Assembly (NCBI GenBank): GCA_019671135.1
Contig: JAHRHY010000010.1
Span: 1,426,001-1,490,000, forward strand
Reading direction: 5' to 3'
Source of the DNA: Linnemannia hyalina
Taxonomy: Eukaryota > Mortierellomycota > Mortierellomycetes > Mortierellales > Mortierellaceae
DNA: 64,000 bases
Each line of letters opens with the position of its first letter. Within the stretch, counting starts at the first letter, position 1. Positions 9,952-21,204 of this stretch are shown here, piece after piece. Below the pieces are notes generated by a model. That model saw only the letters and a program-made list of their open reading frames with translations, was not told the DNA's origin and searched no databases. The translations under genes were made by a program, and so were the position numbers.

Positions 9952-11617
9952 GAAGAAGTTGAAAATGGTTAGATGGAAGGATGTGTCTTTTGTAGGACTC
10001 AGACTGCGTTCGCTATATAATAGCAGCAAAAGACGATCTACTCGTATATTAATACATACATGTTCTTTTCTCGCTCTCTTCGATGTAAACAAACAACTGC
10101 AACACCCGTGCGAGTTCGATATATTTGTCATGTTGAACATTGTCTTTCAGCACCTTTTACTCCATGTTTTATTGAACAATCGGAAAGCATCTAATCCTAT
10201 CTTGTCATTGTTCTATTGCTACTCTACTGCACGATTCTATCGCATAATCTTGCTCGAACAATCCTACAAAACTTGTACAACCCTATCAAGGACAGAGAAA
10301 GACTGGAAAGAAGAAAAAGCAATGGCTCAGTCTCAAGCAACAACAAAACACAACCGTACAACTCCTTTGTGTGCTATTAAACCACCCCCACAAAGCGGGG
10401 GGTGATGGCCCCAGTCACCCAGCGGTGAAAACAGCCGAGCTGAGCGAGGTCTCAAAAGACCTCATGGACATTGCGGACGACGGCACTAGATCCAGGTCCA
10501 AGCATCACCACCGTTACCCAAAGCCTACCTCAGGCAGGTAGCGGTGAGGTCATTATGATGGGCAGTCCAGCGCACGGCTTGTCCTTTAGCCCTCGGTACC
10601 CACGGAGTTGGACAATCATCAATGCACACGAAGCCTCGCTTACCCTCAGCGAGAAGTGGATGTCAAGAAATGAGAGAGGTCGTTGTGAGGGCCGATGCAC
10701 CCTCAAGTACCCACGAGTCTGACGGAGAGCAAAGCTACAAGGACCAGCAACACCGCCGATGGCGGAGGTCATATGAAGAGCAGCCCAGCGCACAGCACAG
10801 TCTTTGGCTCTTCTGTACCTACAGAGTGATTCGAGTAGCCCGCCCAAATCCAGCGCCACCGCCAGCCGAGGCTGACGGTCAGGTCATATGAAGAGCAGCC
10901 CAGCGCACAGCACAGTCTTTGGTCCTTCTGTACCCAAGGTGAACCCAGCTCACCATCACTATTCAACACCCGTACACACGTCATGCCTGTTGCCACCCAA
11001 GACTGAGTCATTTTTTTACCTTGCTTTCTTGTTGGTATGCTTCCTTGTTGTATGCTTCCTTGTTGGTATGTGTGGGGATTACGCGGCTGTGGGTGAGCCC
11101 AATATCGAACAATAAAGGAGGTGAGCGAAGGAATCGAGGGCGAGTGAAGATGCCGAGAGTAAAGAGAGGTGAAAGTGGCGAGGACGATGTGGACAGGTTG
11201 AGAGGGGAGCTGGTTGAGAGGGGAGCTGGTTGAGAGTGGAGAAAGTGGACGAGGAGGGGTGGGGGAAAGAGAAAGAGAAGAAGATGAAAATGAAAATGAA
11301 AAAACAGGAGGGGGAGGGAAAGAAAGAGAGAAAGAAAAAGAAATAACAGGAGGAGGAAAGTGCACTCTTACGGAGGAAGGAGCGGCGTGAGAGGGGACAG
11401 TTGAGTTGACGAGTGGCTTGGTCGTCAGATGCTCACCATGACACCATGTAACAAAAAGGCCCTTGACTTTGACGCCAGCCGTCAGAGAAGCAAGTGCCTT
11501 ATGACCAAAATCGTGAATAAGAATTGTAGGCGCTTACCGATGGATGGAGTCGAGCCTAGTAGAGGGGGAGATTTTGTCCCAGCCCCTCTCAGCAAAAATT
11601 GCTGGGTTCAGAGCTTC
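9605..11617 (-). repeat. Right terminal inverted repeat of the MULE
   Basis: Inverted copy of 4272-6300. The inner boundary is sharp: 9605 pairs with 6300, after which the sequences diverge. The outer end contains a short perfect hairpin (CAGCAA/TTGCTG, about 11591-11605) where the left arm instead has 14 extra bases. The four-unit hairpin array is mirrored at about 10490-10934. Confidence 0.92.
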
Positions 11618-11626
11618 CACAATTCA
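11618..11626 (+). repeat. Target site duplication, right copy (CACAATTCA)
   Basis: Identical to 4263-4271 in direct orientation. The reconstructed empty site would read CCCGT-CACAATTCA-CGCG. Confidence 0.9.
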
Positions 11627-11769
11627 CGCGTTTGACAGCAGATATCTCAGATCTGCATACGGGCGTCATATCTTCCTCACCACCTCTCTTTTCTTCTTTT
11701 CCATCATTCACCAAACTGTACCTCACACACTTCCTTCTCCAAACTCCTCATTCAACACCCAACGCAAAC

Positions 11770-12546
11770 ATGAACTTCCAACACCATCCTATCTCACCTC
11801 GACTCTTCAAGACCCTTGAACCCACGACTATGACACCAACGATAACGACCCTCCAGGCAACTTCAGGACGCCACCCAGCCGGTCTATCAATCCAGACAGA
11901 TGCCACCCCGAGCGCGCCAACCAAAACCCCAAGGCAGCTTTGGACAGCGCACAATCGAAAATGCTCAAGAGCAAGCGTCCTGTCGACAAGCCATCTCTTG
12001 TTGGCCCGTTCATTTTTGAAGGAGCCTATGACGAATAAAAGGAGAGGTGGGAGGATCTGCACCAGACACAACGCGGTTATCGTGTGCCTCGAACAGTTGC
12101 TCAAGTACCTCAATAACCAGACAAACTATGATGACAAGGACGATGACGACGGTGATGGTGATGTCGAGGCGACACCTTGAGTCAAGAGACGGAAATGGAG
12201 GAAGAAAACGCGGGTGGTAGTAATAGTGGAGGTGGAATCTCGACGGTGATCTCTCAGGATTTGACGATCCTTAAGCTTGACCAATTGTTGACGTTGTTTG
12301 AGGTACACTACTACTACTTTTCTCACGACGCGGTCAAGGGAGGCCCATGCGCTGAAGGTAACATAGACTCTTCTCCTAGTATGGGACACGATCGATTAAT
12401 AGAACGAACACTATGCTCTTCTGGAGATGATGGAGTCGTTTAGTTCTACGGCTCAACTCGACAACGGCACGCTGAAACGACTGTTGAGTCTGATAGGCTC
12501 GTTCCGTGACAGCCCCGACGACGACCAAGTCGCAGCTTCGGCATAG
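11770..12546 (+). pseudogene. Unrecognised, probably damaged gene next to the MULE
   Basis: The first ATG (11770, MNFQHHPISPRLFKT) opens a frame to 12180 that ends in a low-complexity acidic run (DDKDDDDGDGD). Between about 11830 and 12120 another frame looks more protein-like (KMLKSKRPVDKPSLVGPF, then FEGAYDE, then KERWEDLHQTQRGYRVPR) but has two stops. A third frame from 12177 gives ISQDLTILKLDQLLTLFE and a clean donor (GAG|GTACAC). Splicing out 12303-12402 gives NEHYALLEMMESF...RDSPDDDQVAASA and a stop at 12546. No intron explains the shift near 12177. Either it is a decayed gene or a multi-exon gene I have mis-modelled. I do not recognise the family. Confidence 0.4.
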
Positions 12547-12858
12547 TCTACTGCGAGGGACTCCAGCGAGACGTTATCATCATGGACTGATTCATCCTTC
12601 CTTTTGTTCATTTAGCACAAAAGCAACAACCAGCAAGGCAGCAACGTGTCAGATCAACAACACTCCTCCACACTCCTCCTCCGCACATGCATACACAAAC
12701 ATCTTCACACGCATACATTCACGAATAAAAGGATCGTTCAGTTTGCTAAGAAAAAAACTTCAGAATATTATTGTACACTTCGATGTGATGGAAATACTAA
12801 TTGCGCAGAAACACATAAAGGAAGGAGGGAAGAAAGCAAAACGGAGATGCCCTTTCGT
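12547..12858. other. Intergenic region
   Basis: 3' flanks of convergent transcription units. An AATAAA lies near 12725 on the plus strand. Nothing else is seen. Confidence 0.4.
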
Positions 12859-14208
12859 TTATGAGCGTCTCTTGACGACGCGGGGGGACTTCTTGTGGTG
12901 CTCAGGGATCCAGTCCTCGTCCAAGACCTTCATCTTCTCGAGGGCAGCCTCACGCTCCTCGGGGGTCATGGCGGGGGTCTTCTTGACAGTCTTCTTGGTC
13001 TCGGGAGCCATGGCATCCTTGATGAACATTCCGATGGCAGCAAAGATTCCGGCAATCAAGACGTACAAGAAGATCAACTGGAGGTCGATCCAGGACTGGA
13101 CGGGCTCGCTGAAACTGATGGTGCCGTTGTAGACGAGGACGGGGAAGTGGTTCTTGTTGGAGTCGATCAAGTCGGCCATGAGGGTCAATCCGACCTCGCG
13201 GGAAGCATGCTCCATCTTGATGGCGTAAGGCAAGATCAAGGTGCCGTCAGCCTTGAGGGTGGTGCCATATCTGTAGGCAGTCAACTACATGGTCCAAGAA
13301 GAGAGAGGGAAATGGGGGTTAGATATCAACGGTTCAGCAAACAAACAAAGAAAAAGAAAAAAAAGAAAGGGGATAGTGATCCTGTTAACTCACACCCCCT
13401 GAAAAAACACTGCAAGTTAGTTTATCTGTCTCTGAATGGGTGAGTGAAAGGCGTTATTCAACTTACGTTGCGGATGATGTTGTTGTAGTCATCGGACTCG
13501 GCAACAGTTCCGACGATCAAGTTGACCTTGAGGTCAGTCTTGCCAGTGTTCTTGAAGGTGACCTTCAAGTTGTTGGCGTCTCCAGAGACAATGTTGGGGG
13601 TCACTAATACGGTTGATCGGTAACAGGAAAGGTGAGTTGAGTGTCAATTATTCACACGCCCCCCAAATCGGATCGGCCTTGAACAGAGGGTTTCGCGCGA
13701 GAAGAGAGAGACTTACAGCCAGCGATAGCGTTGGGGAACTCGGCGGAGATGGCGACGTTAGGGGCAGAATCCTGAGCAGAGACTATTGCGAGAGAAAAGA
13801 AAAGAAAGAGAGAAGTGTGAGTTTTCTGGCCGCGTCTGTTTTTCTGGAGAGGATCTCATCTCCATCTGAAGTTGTTGTCTTCAGTCAGATGAACGCGAAG
13901 TGTAGTGTCGCGCCATCTCGAGCCACTGACTGCAAATTCCTGTATCCCGAGAAACGCCAAGTGTGCTGCCGACTCCTGACCCGTTGTCCTTATCCTGTTG
14001 AGAAGAAAGCACAGGCTGTCGTGTGCTTCTTTCTTTTCTTGCGTGCCAAAAAACGCCAGTTCCGGAGAGCAGGCGATGAGAACTGATCTTTAAGAAGGAG
14101 AGAGAAGTAGATGGTGAGTGTGCGAGTAGTGTGCTTTGAGTGTGTACCTGAGGCAAGGAAGAGGGCGCCGCAGACGAGGGCCTTGAGGGTGGACTTCAAA
14201 CCGAACAT
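12859..14208 (-). CDS. SSR1: Translocon-associated protein subunit alpha (TRAP-alpha/SSR1)
   Basis: ER membrane protein next to the Sec61 translocon that assists substrate translocation. Minus-strand exons: 14208-14148, 13782-13717, 13603-13467, 13284-12859 (690 nt, 229 aa). The start gives a signal peptide (MFGLKSTLKALVCGALFLAS, cleavage near VSAQ). A lumenal beta-domain follows with NLKVTFKNTGKTDLKVNLIV and YAIKMEHASREVGL. One TM segment at about 155-175 (LIFLYVLIAGIFAAIGMFI) precedes a lysine-rich cytosolic tail. These features and the length match TRAP-alpha; the divergent yeast relative is Irc22. Phases fit at every junction (GTC, TTG and AAC|TTG codons). The first intron (13783-14147, 365 nt) is the longest. 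Confidence 0.9.
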
Positions 14209-15351
14209 GGTTGTGAGTGTGTATGTGAGTTGGTATGTACAGATGAGGAGAAGGGGAGGAGGATGAAGAAGGAAGAAGAAAAGAAGATAAGCGCAATTTT
14301 GTGGTGCACACGAAGAGCACAAGAGAGAACACACAGAGAACGAATGGAAAGAGTCCAGTGCCAGGAGCGTCTCATGATATGATTGGTCAATGGCGTCCAG
14401 CTTCAAGGTTTGAACTTTGAACTCTCTCTCTTCTACTCGACCTGTTTGACTGCTCTCTCGCTCTCACTCGTTCGCGCTTATCCTCCTTCCTTCTTCTTTC
14501 TTCACACTCACCTTCTTCTCGGACATACCTTCCGCCTCCTCCTGTATCCCGCGGTTTCTATTTGTTCGATCTGGCTACATTACAAGGGCAGCTAGGCTAG
14601 TGTCTCTACAGAAACAGGCAGTGTAGACTATTGCCTTGCTTGGACATGCTGTCCTTTCTTAACGACTTGAACCACTTCCAACAGTCTCTTTGCATCTCCT
14701 GATTCCATGTGGTCCACCCTTATCTGAGGCCCTTTCGTCTTTTGGCTGCACCATCCTGGGTATTACAGTTGCTGAACACCTTTGGATTGATCTTATCACT
14801 TTTCACGTGATCAAAACTTTATTACGTATAAGATTGAGATTGTGTAGCATTTGCTGCGTGTGGCTCTTGTGTTTTCCCTTTTTTTTTTTTTTTTTGTTTG
14901 CCACCTTTTTTTTTTTACCTTGTGCGTTGCGATGTAATGTGATGTGTGTTTGCAGTGTTCACAGGCAGAAGAGGGCGAGTGTCGTCTCCCCAGCAAACGT
15001 GGTCATAGTCGTCCGTTCGTTTCTTTTCTTTTTTTCTTCCCTCCTTCCTTCCTTCCTCCTCTTTCCCTCCCCCCTTTTTGGTGCTCCTCCTACCTTTGTC
15101 CTCTTCTCTCTTCTCCATCTTTCTCTCTCCACTTTCCACCCCTCCCTTCTCCTCCTTCTCCACCTCTCACTTCTTCTCTCTTTGTTTTCTTCATTTCATA
15201 TCTCTTTGCATTTTATTTTCTTTACTCTCACGTCCTTGTACTCTACCCTGCATAGCCTCTTTTGTCCTTCCTTTTCTTTTCTTTTTCCACACACTCACAC
15301 ACTCACTCTCTACTCTCACATATCCCCATAAAACATACACATATAATCATT
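14209..15351. promoter_or_regulatory. Divergent promoter region SSR1 / importin-5
   Basis: About 1.1 kb between divergent starts. It is strongly strand-asymmetric: pyrimidines dominate the plus strand from about 14990 to 15340, ending just before the importin ATG, with T tracts near 14880-14920. This is the usual promoter texture of this genome. No coding signature was found; the open frame 14690-15331 is pyrimidine-biased shadow. Confidence 0.5.
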
Positions 15352-18300
15352 ATGTCGAACGTGCCCCAAGATATCCTTGGCCAATTGGTCCAAGTCCTTG
15401 CCAACCTCGTCTCCAACGACAACGCTGTCCGCTCTGCTGCCGAGGAGCAGCTCAACAACGAGTGGATGGTCAAGTCCCCTGATGCCCTTCTTTCCGGCTT
15501 TGCCTACCTCTCCCGTCACAGTGAAGAACCCGATGTAAGCTTATAATGATCTCTCTGACTTTTATGTCAACAACGAATGCCGAAGAAAGAAAAGAAAAAG
15601 ACACAAAAAAGCGAGCCCCTTGCCACCAAAATGGATCACACTAACAATCGTTACTTTCCTTTTTGCCTTTCTCTATTCTCATGTCGATGGAACTCCAACA
15701 ACCACTTATCAACAAACAAACAACATCAACTTCATGGAACCCTTTTTCTCGATCTGGATCTTTTTCTTGGGAAAAAACTTTAAACGACAACAACGAAAAC
15801 AAAACAGCTCCGGTCGTTTGCTGCTGTCTTGACCCGTCGCGTGGCTTTCAAGGGAATTCCCACTCAGGACCCAGAGGCAGAGGATGCCACTCTGTGGGAC
15901 GTTACACAGGAGGAGACGCGACAGGCCATGAAGACCCACTTCCTGGCCGGTCTCTCTCAGGAACCCAACAAGTCTGTCCGTAACAAGGTCTGCGATACCA
16001 TCGCCGAGATGGCTCGTGCCTCAACCGCCAAAGAGCGTAAGCGTCTTCATTTTACTTTCATCTTGCAGAAAAGGGTGTTAGAGAGATGATATCTGGATAT
16101 ATATGGATTTGGGGACTAGAGGAAGAGAGTGTGAGCGTGAAAGAGAAGGAAAGAGTGTGTAAGTTCGTGTATGTCAGAGAACAACAATGAAAGAGAGAGA
16201 GAGAAACAATGAGGAAGAGGGCGAGCCGGTTTTGCAAGCATATATTTCGATGTGTTCTCCGAAAAAAAGAAGCGACTACCAGTATTCAACACGAAAAAGA
16301 AAAAGAGTACGCCAATGAACTAACGCGCGGCCCATCTTTTTATCGTAACCTTATCTAGAAGCCTGGCCAGAGATCTTGCCAGCCCTGTTCGAGTGCACAA
16401 AGTCGCCCTCCCACGAGCACCGCGAGTCGGCTTTCCGCATCTTCACCTCCGTCCCCAACCTGATCTCTGGACAGCACGTTGACATCCTCAAGTCTGTCTT
16501 CGCCAACAGCTTGCGTGACGAGAACCTCCATGTAAGTCGCCTGGCAGTCGCAAGGATATTCCAATCGAGAATCTAGACTCGACTTGTAGATCAAAGTAAT
16601 CGGATTCAGCACAGCTGATGGATATCGTCGACTCTATGTTTTTCTAGGTCCGTTTGGCTGCTGCCAAGGCTGCTGTCTCGTTCATGCTGGATACCAACAA
16701 CGCCACTCGCAACTCGATGGCCTCGTTGATGCCCCAGTTGCTCGAGGTCTTGAACGCCCTTGCCACTGCTGGAGATGAAGAATCCTTGATCGAGGGCTTG
16801 GTCGTCATGATCGAGTTGGCTGAGCACTCGCCCCGCCTCTTCCGTCACGTCATTGTTGATGTCCTTCCCTTCATGATTGATATTGTCAAGAAGAAGGAGC
16901 TCGAGGACCGCACCAGACAGTCTGCCTTGGAGTTATTGTTGACCCTCGCCGAGTGCGCTCCTGGCATGGTCCGCAAGGTGCCAGATTATACCACCACAAT
17001 TGTACCTGTCGCCTTGGAGATGATGACCGAGCTGGAGGAGGATGAGGACTGGTACTCGACCGACGATTTGGATGAGGGCGACAACGACGAGAACTATGTC
17101 ATCGGAGAGCACGCTATGGACCGCTTGGCCCGTGCCTTGGGAGGCAAGGCTATGTTGCCCGTTTCCTTCGTCTACATCCCCCAGATGCTTGCCAACGAGA
17201 GCTGGAAGGCTCGCCACGCCGCTCTCTTTGCCGTCTCGGCCATCGGCGAGGGATGCGTCCGTATCATGGAGGCTGAACTCGGAAAGATCATTGGTATGGT
17301 CCTCCCTTTCTTGCGCGACCCCCACCCCCGTGTTCGTTACGCTGCCTGCAATGCTATCGGCCAGATGTCGACTGATTTCGCTGGACCCATGCAGAAGAAC
17401 CACCACGCTCTCGTCCTCACCAACTTGATCCCCGTCATGGATGATGCTCCTTTCCCCCGTGTCCGCGCTCACGCTGCCGCTGCCTTGGTCAACTTTTGCG
17501 AGGCTGTTGAGAAGGGTACTCTGGAGCCCTACTTGGATGCTATCTTCGAGCGCCTCTTGTCGCTTCTCAACACTGGTACCACCTATGTTCAGGAGCAGGC
17601 CATCACCACCATTGCCACTGTTGCCGACAGCGCTGAGGATCGCTTCGTCAAGTACTACAGCAGCATTATGCCACTCTTGATCAACGTCCTCCGTCAGGCT
17701 ACCAACAAGGAGTACCGTCTCTTGCGCGGAAAGGCCATGGAGTGCGCCAGTTTGATCGCCCTCGCAGTTGGCAAGGAGGTCTTTGCCCCTCACGCTCAGG
17801 AGTTTATCCAGCTCTTGGTCCAGACCCAGGCCAGCGTTACTGAGGCCGATGATCCCCAGGTCTCGTACTTGTTGGCTGCCTGGGCTCGCGTCTGCAAGGT
17901 CCTCGGACGTGACTTTGTTCCTTACTTGGACATTGTCATGCCTCCGCTGTTGGCCAGTGCTCAGCTCAAGCCTGACTTCGCTGTCTTGGACCCCGAGGAT
18001 GATATCGAGTCCAAGTACTCTGCTGAGGATGGTTGGGAGTTTGTTGGTGTTGACGGCCAGCAGATTGGTATCAAGACCACCGTCTTGGAGGAGAAGTGCA
18101 CCGCTGTTGAGATGTTGATTTGCTACGCACGTGAGCTCGGACCTGGTTTCCGCCCCTACATCGAGAAGGTCCGCGACATTGTCTTGCCCCTTCTCAAGTT
18201 CTATTTCCACGATGGTGTCCGCCACGCTGCTGCTGCCACCCTCCCCCAGTTGATCTCTTGCGCCAACCAGGCTGAGCTCGGACAGGAGTATGTCATCAAC

Positions 18301-19482
18301 TTCTGGCACGGTATCTGCGGCAAGATCCTCGAGGTCATGGCCACTGAGGCCGACCCCGCCTTCTTGCTCCAACTCTACGTTTCCTTCTACGAGTCCTTGG
18401 ACTTTATGAACGGCCCCAGCTTGACCCCCGAGCTGTTGGAGGAGTTCACCCGTGCCACTGAGGCTCAGCTGAAGGAGTTCTACGCCCGCTTGAAGCACCG
18501 CGAGGAGACCCGCGCCAGCACCGAGTTTGAGGCTGAGGACGAGGAGACCATTTTGGAGGATGAGATGAACGAGGAGGCTGTCCTCGGAGAGATGTCGCGC
18601 ACTATCCACAGCGTGATGAAGACCCACGGTGCTGCCTATGTGCCCATGTTTAAGTCGTTGGAGCCCGTGATTGCCACCTTCTTGGCCGATACCAACTCTG
18701 CTTCGCGCCAGTGGGCTATCTGCGTCTTGGATGACCTGATCGAGTTCACTGGCCCCCACTCATGGCCCATCATGGGCCCTTACTTGCCCAAGATGCTCGA
18801 GTCTGTCCTTGACACTGCCTCAGATGTCCGTCAGGCTGCTTGTTACGGAGTTGGACTCTGCGGAGAGTTCGGAGGGGCTGACTATGCCGAGTTCTGCAGT
18901 GCTGCTCTCCAGCCTCTCTTCCAGGTCATCAACGCCCCCCGCTCAAGAGAGCTTGAGAACCTCTATGTGACCGAGAACGCCATCTCTGCAGTGACTAAGA
19001 TCTGCAAGTTCAACAGCAGCAAGTTTGACGTCAACACTGTCCTTCCTTCCTGGGTCCAGGCCCTCCCCCTCCTCAACGACGAGGACGAGGCTCCCACCAC
19101 TTATACATACCTCTTGGACCTCATCGACGCGTAAGTCTCGTCTCTTCATTTTTGGAATTTTTTTTGAGCGTTTACACTGCTTTCGACCGCGTGGTATATT
19201 TTCATTTGTACATTATTTTAATCCCCATTATATTACCACTTGCTGCAATCGAATAGTCAACATCCTTCGGTCTTGGGATTGAACAATGTCAACATGCCCC
19301 ATTTGGTCACCGTCATGGTGGAGGCGTTGGTTGCAGGCATTATCCCTGAGCCCATTGCCACGCGCATGGTGCATACCATGAAGGCTGCCCTCGCGTCGAT
19401 GGACTCTAACATGACCTCGACCATCTGGAACAGCATCTCGCCCGAGAAGAGGAAGACCCTCCAGGACTTGAACTACCTGTAA
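15352..19482 (+). CDS. PSE1: Importin-5 / karyopherin Kap121 (Pse1)
   Basis: Nuclear import receptor of the importin-beta family built from HEAT repeats; it binds cargo and Ran-GTP at nuclear pores. Exons: 15352-15534, 15808-16036, 16359-16531, 16648-19130, 19257-19482 (3294 nt, 1097 aa, the usual size). The N-terminus (LVQVLANLVSNDNAVRSAAE, then WPEILPALFECTKSPSHEHR) and central LPFLRDPHPRVRYAACNAIG are typical HEAT helices. An acidic loop EELEEDEDWYSTDDLDEGD follows the first third. The C-terminus ends KRKTLQDLNYL. Kap123/importin-4 is the main alternative, but the length and acidic loop favour Kap121. The first three introns cluster near the 5' end; the large exon is highly codon-biased, suggesting strong expression. 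Confidence 0.92.
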
Positions 19483-20016
19483 ATTCATTTGCATGGTTAG
19501 TTAGAGAATGGGCTGATGTCGGAAAGTCGAAAGGCACGCAGTAAACGACAATATAATTTCTTTTGATATGGGTTTTTCATAATAATAAAATGCGATGTAG
19601 ATATATAGATATATATACACAAGTCGACTCGTTTGAAGGAAATGCGTAACGGCGGTTGGAAGCGAACTAAAAAATTGGGATGCATTAGTTCTCAACATGC
19701 TGATACGTTTATAATCGCGTTTGGTCCTTCGCCTCCCACCTATCTGCAATAACAATCGCCACCTCGTCGGTTTTTTCAGGCACCAAATGACAAAACGTGG
19801 ATAATCTGTCCTTCGTTGGCGCAACAGCAACAAGGCCACTCATGGTGTTTTTATCCATTTTTATTTTATTTTATTTTTATTTTTTTGGTTATCTTGTGGA
19901 CACGCGTGTTCAATCGCCTGAACGACCCATTTTCAACCGCCATCTCTATCTGCCACCTTTTCTTTCTGTTGGTTGAATTTTTTATCCTCTGCTACATTAC
20001 ATGGGAGTAAATAACA

Positions 20017-20048
20017 TTTTTATTCGCATCTCGCGACAAAAGTGATGC
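20017..20048 (-). promoter_or_regulatory. Conserved 3'-end stem-loop + AATAAA module
   Basis: Minus strand reads CATCACTTTTGTCGCGAGAT, then GCGAATAAAAATG. TCGC and GCGA can pair around GAGAT just before AATAAA. Related copies are at 48155-48179, 50620-50650 (minus) and 56318-56351 (plus). Confidence 0.45.
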
Positions 20049-20237
20049 CCCAAAAGAAAAAGAGAAAGGCAAATATATAGATAGATAGATAGAGAGAGAA
20101 AAACGATGGCAACGAGATGCGCATCGTCGAGTAAGAAGGGGTTTAGGTACACATCTGACATAAGGTGAAAAGGCCGATAGGCAGAAAGGTCAACGAGTAA
20201 AAAAAAAGGAGTACCTGGTCTCGACTAGGAGCCCCTC

Positions 20238-20515
20238 CTAATGACTGCAATGTCCGTCTGCAACAATCAGAATTCCTCTCAGTAAAAGACCTTCCCCCTC
20301 CCCCCCCCCCCACACACACACGCACGCCTGCACAGCAGGGACAGTGGAGGAGATGAGCAGGATTGCTGCGAGGGGTGGTGAGGATCTTGGTATGGACTTG
20401 GGGAGGATACTTGGAGGTCTTGAGAGGATGGTGGGGCTGACTGAAAGTTCCTTGGGAGGTCTTGGTAGTCTTGTAGATTCGACAGGAATGTGCTGAGGAG
20501 CGAGAAATTTATAAA
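20238..20515 (-). pseudogene. Relic of the short secreted-peptide family
   Basis: Minus strand: a TATAAA (20508-20513), then a leader resembling that of the peptide gene at 50869-50994 (GTCGAATCTACAAGA, CAAGACCTCC, CCAAGTCCATACCAAG). A hydrophobic stretch LAAILLISSTVPAVQA follows, matching LAAFLLISSSVSAAAA of that gene. The ATG position is lost and the mature part is replaced by a G/T-rich simple repeat. The relation rests on shared leader and signal core seen by eye. Confidence 0.45.
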
Positions 20516-20692
20516 AGGGCGGGCAATGTCCTTTTAAAGTCAACTTTTGAACTTGGTTTTTGGACCAGGTACCCGTGGTTTCTCGATGCGTTTTTTTGTG
20601 TGAATGGCGTTGCGTTTTCCTCTAGACTTTCTGGTTGCTGAAGCTATCTATCAATTTTTTTTATGTTCTTGAAGAGGAGAAGAGAAGACATG

Positions 20693-20712
20693 TTGTCGCG
20701 AGATAGCGACAA
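20693..20712. repeat. Perfect 7-bp inverted repeat (TTGTCGC / GCGACAA)
   Basis: TTGTCGC and GCGACAA separated by GAGATA. It shares the TTGTCGCGAGAT core of the 3'-end module but has no AATAAA beside it. Confidence 0.5.
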
Positions 20713-21204
20713 AAGAAAAAGAAAACAAGGCGAATCTTGCACTTAATGCGATGTGCATAGGGGTGGAAATTAGGGGGGAGTGGGAGCAGACTGAATCTAC
20801 GTTGATATGCCAACTGTGTCTGTTTTTTTTCACCCGCCATTTCCGCTTCTGTTGTCAGACCAGCACTCTTATCCAATAGTGATTGGGTCTTTTTTGTACT
20901 TGTGCCATTTCGACGATCAAAGGAGCGCCATGTGGGAGTGTGTGTATATTTGAGAAAAAGAGAGAGGGAAGGGAAAGTCAGCATAAGTCTACACTTGCTT
21001 GCATGATCATTCGCATAACGTTGAACTTATTCGCCCCTAATCATGTTCAATTGTCGCGTTTATGACGCGCTGTATGTATGGGAAGCCGCGGAGTGGTTTC
21101 CCCCCCTTCCCCGTATTGAACGTATTTGAATGGTTGAGAATTATCATTTGAAAAAAAAAATAGTGGGAGATGGTGCACATAAATGGAGAAAAACTACGAG
21201 AGAA

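Larger units (their letters stand above)
4272..11617. mobile_element. Non-autonomous Mutator-like element with ~2-kb TIRs
   Basis: A 7346-bp insertion bounded by a perfect 9-bp target duplication. Left arm 4272-6300 and right arm 9605-11617 are inverted copies: paired positions sum to 15905 with no indel from about 4350 to 6300. Both termini begin GAAGCTCTGAACCCAG. The 3304-bp core (6301-9604) holds decayed coding sequence but no recognisable MULE transposase or SWIM domain, so movement would need a transposase in trans. Long TIRs with 9-bp duplications fit MULEs; hAT and P elements give 8 bp, Tc1/mariner TA. It lies between the NOP9 promoter and the damaged gene at 11770, about 150 bp before that gene's first ATG. 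The perfect duplication and near-identical arms point to a recent insertion (inference). Confidence 0.88.
19483..21204. other. Intergenic region with a peptide-gene relic
   Basis: 3' flanks of importin-5 (+) and the Kre9-like gene (-). It holds a secreted-peptide relic (about 20238-20510, minus), a C-rich/CA tract (about 20287-20320), a conserved 3'-end module (20017-20048) and a perfect inverted repeat at 20693-20712. No intact gene is supported. Confidence 0.5.

Noticed and set aside
9328..10140. 270-codon minus-strand frame across the right arm/core junction
   Set aside because: Fusion of repeat sequence and core; the left-arm copy diverges at 6300, so the long frame is accidental.
16933..18759. 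608-codon open frame antisense to importin-5
   Set aside because: It mirrors the codon-biased sense exon, where few antisense stops arise, and its translation is repetitive Gly/Leu/Val/Asp without a domain.
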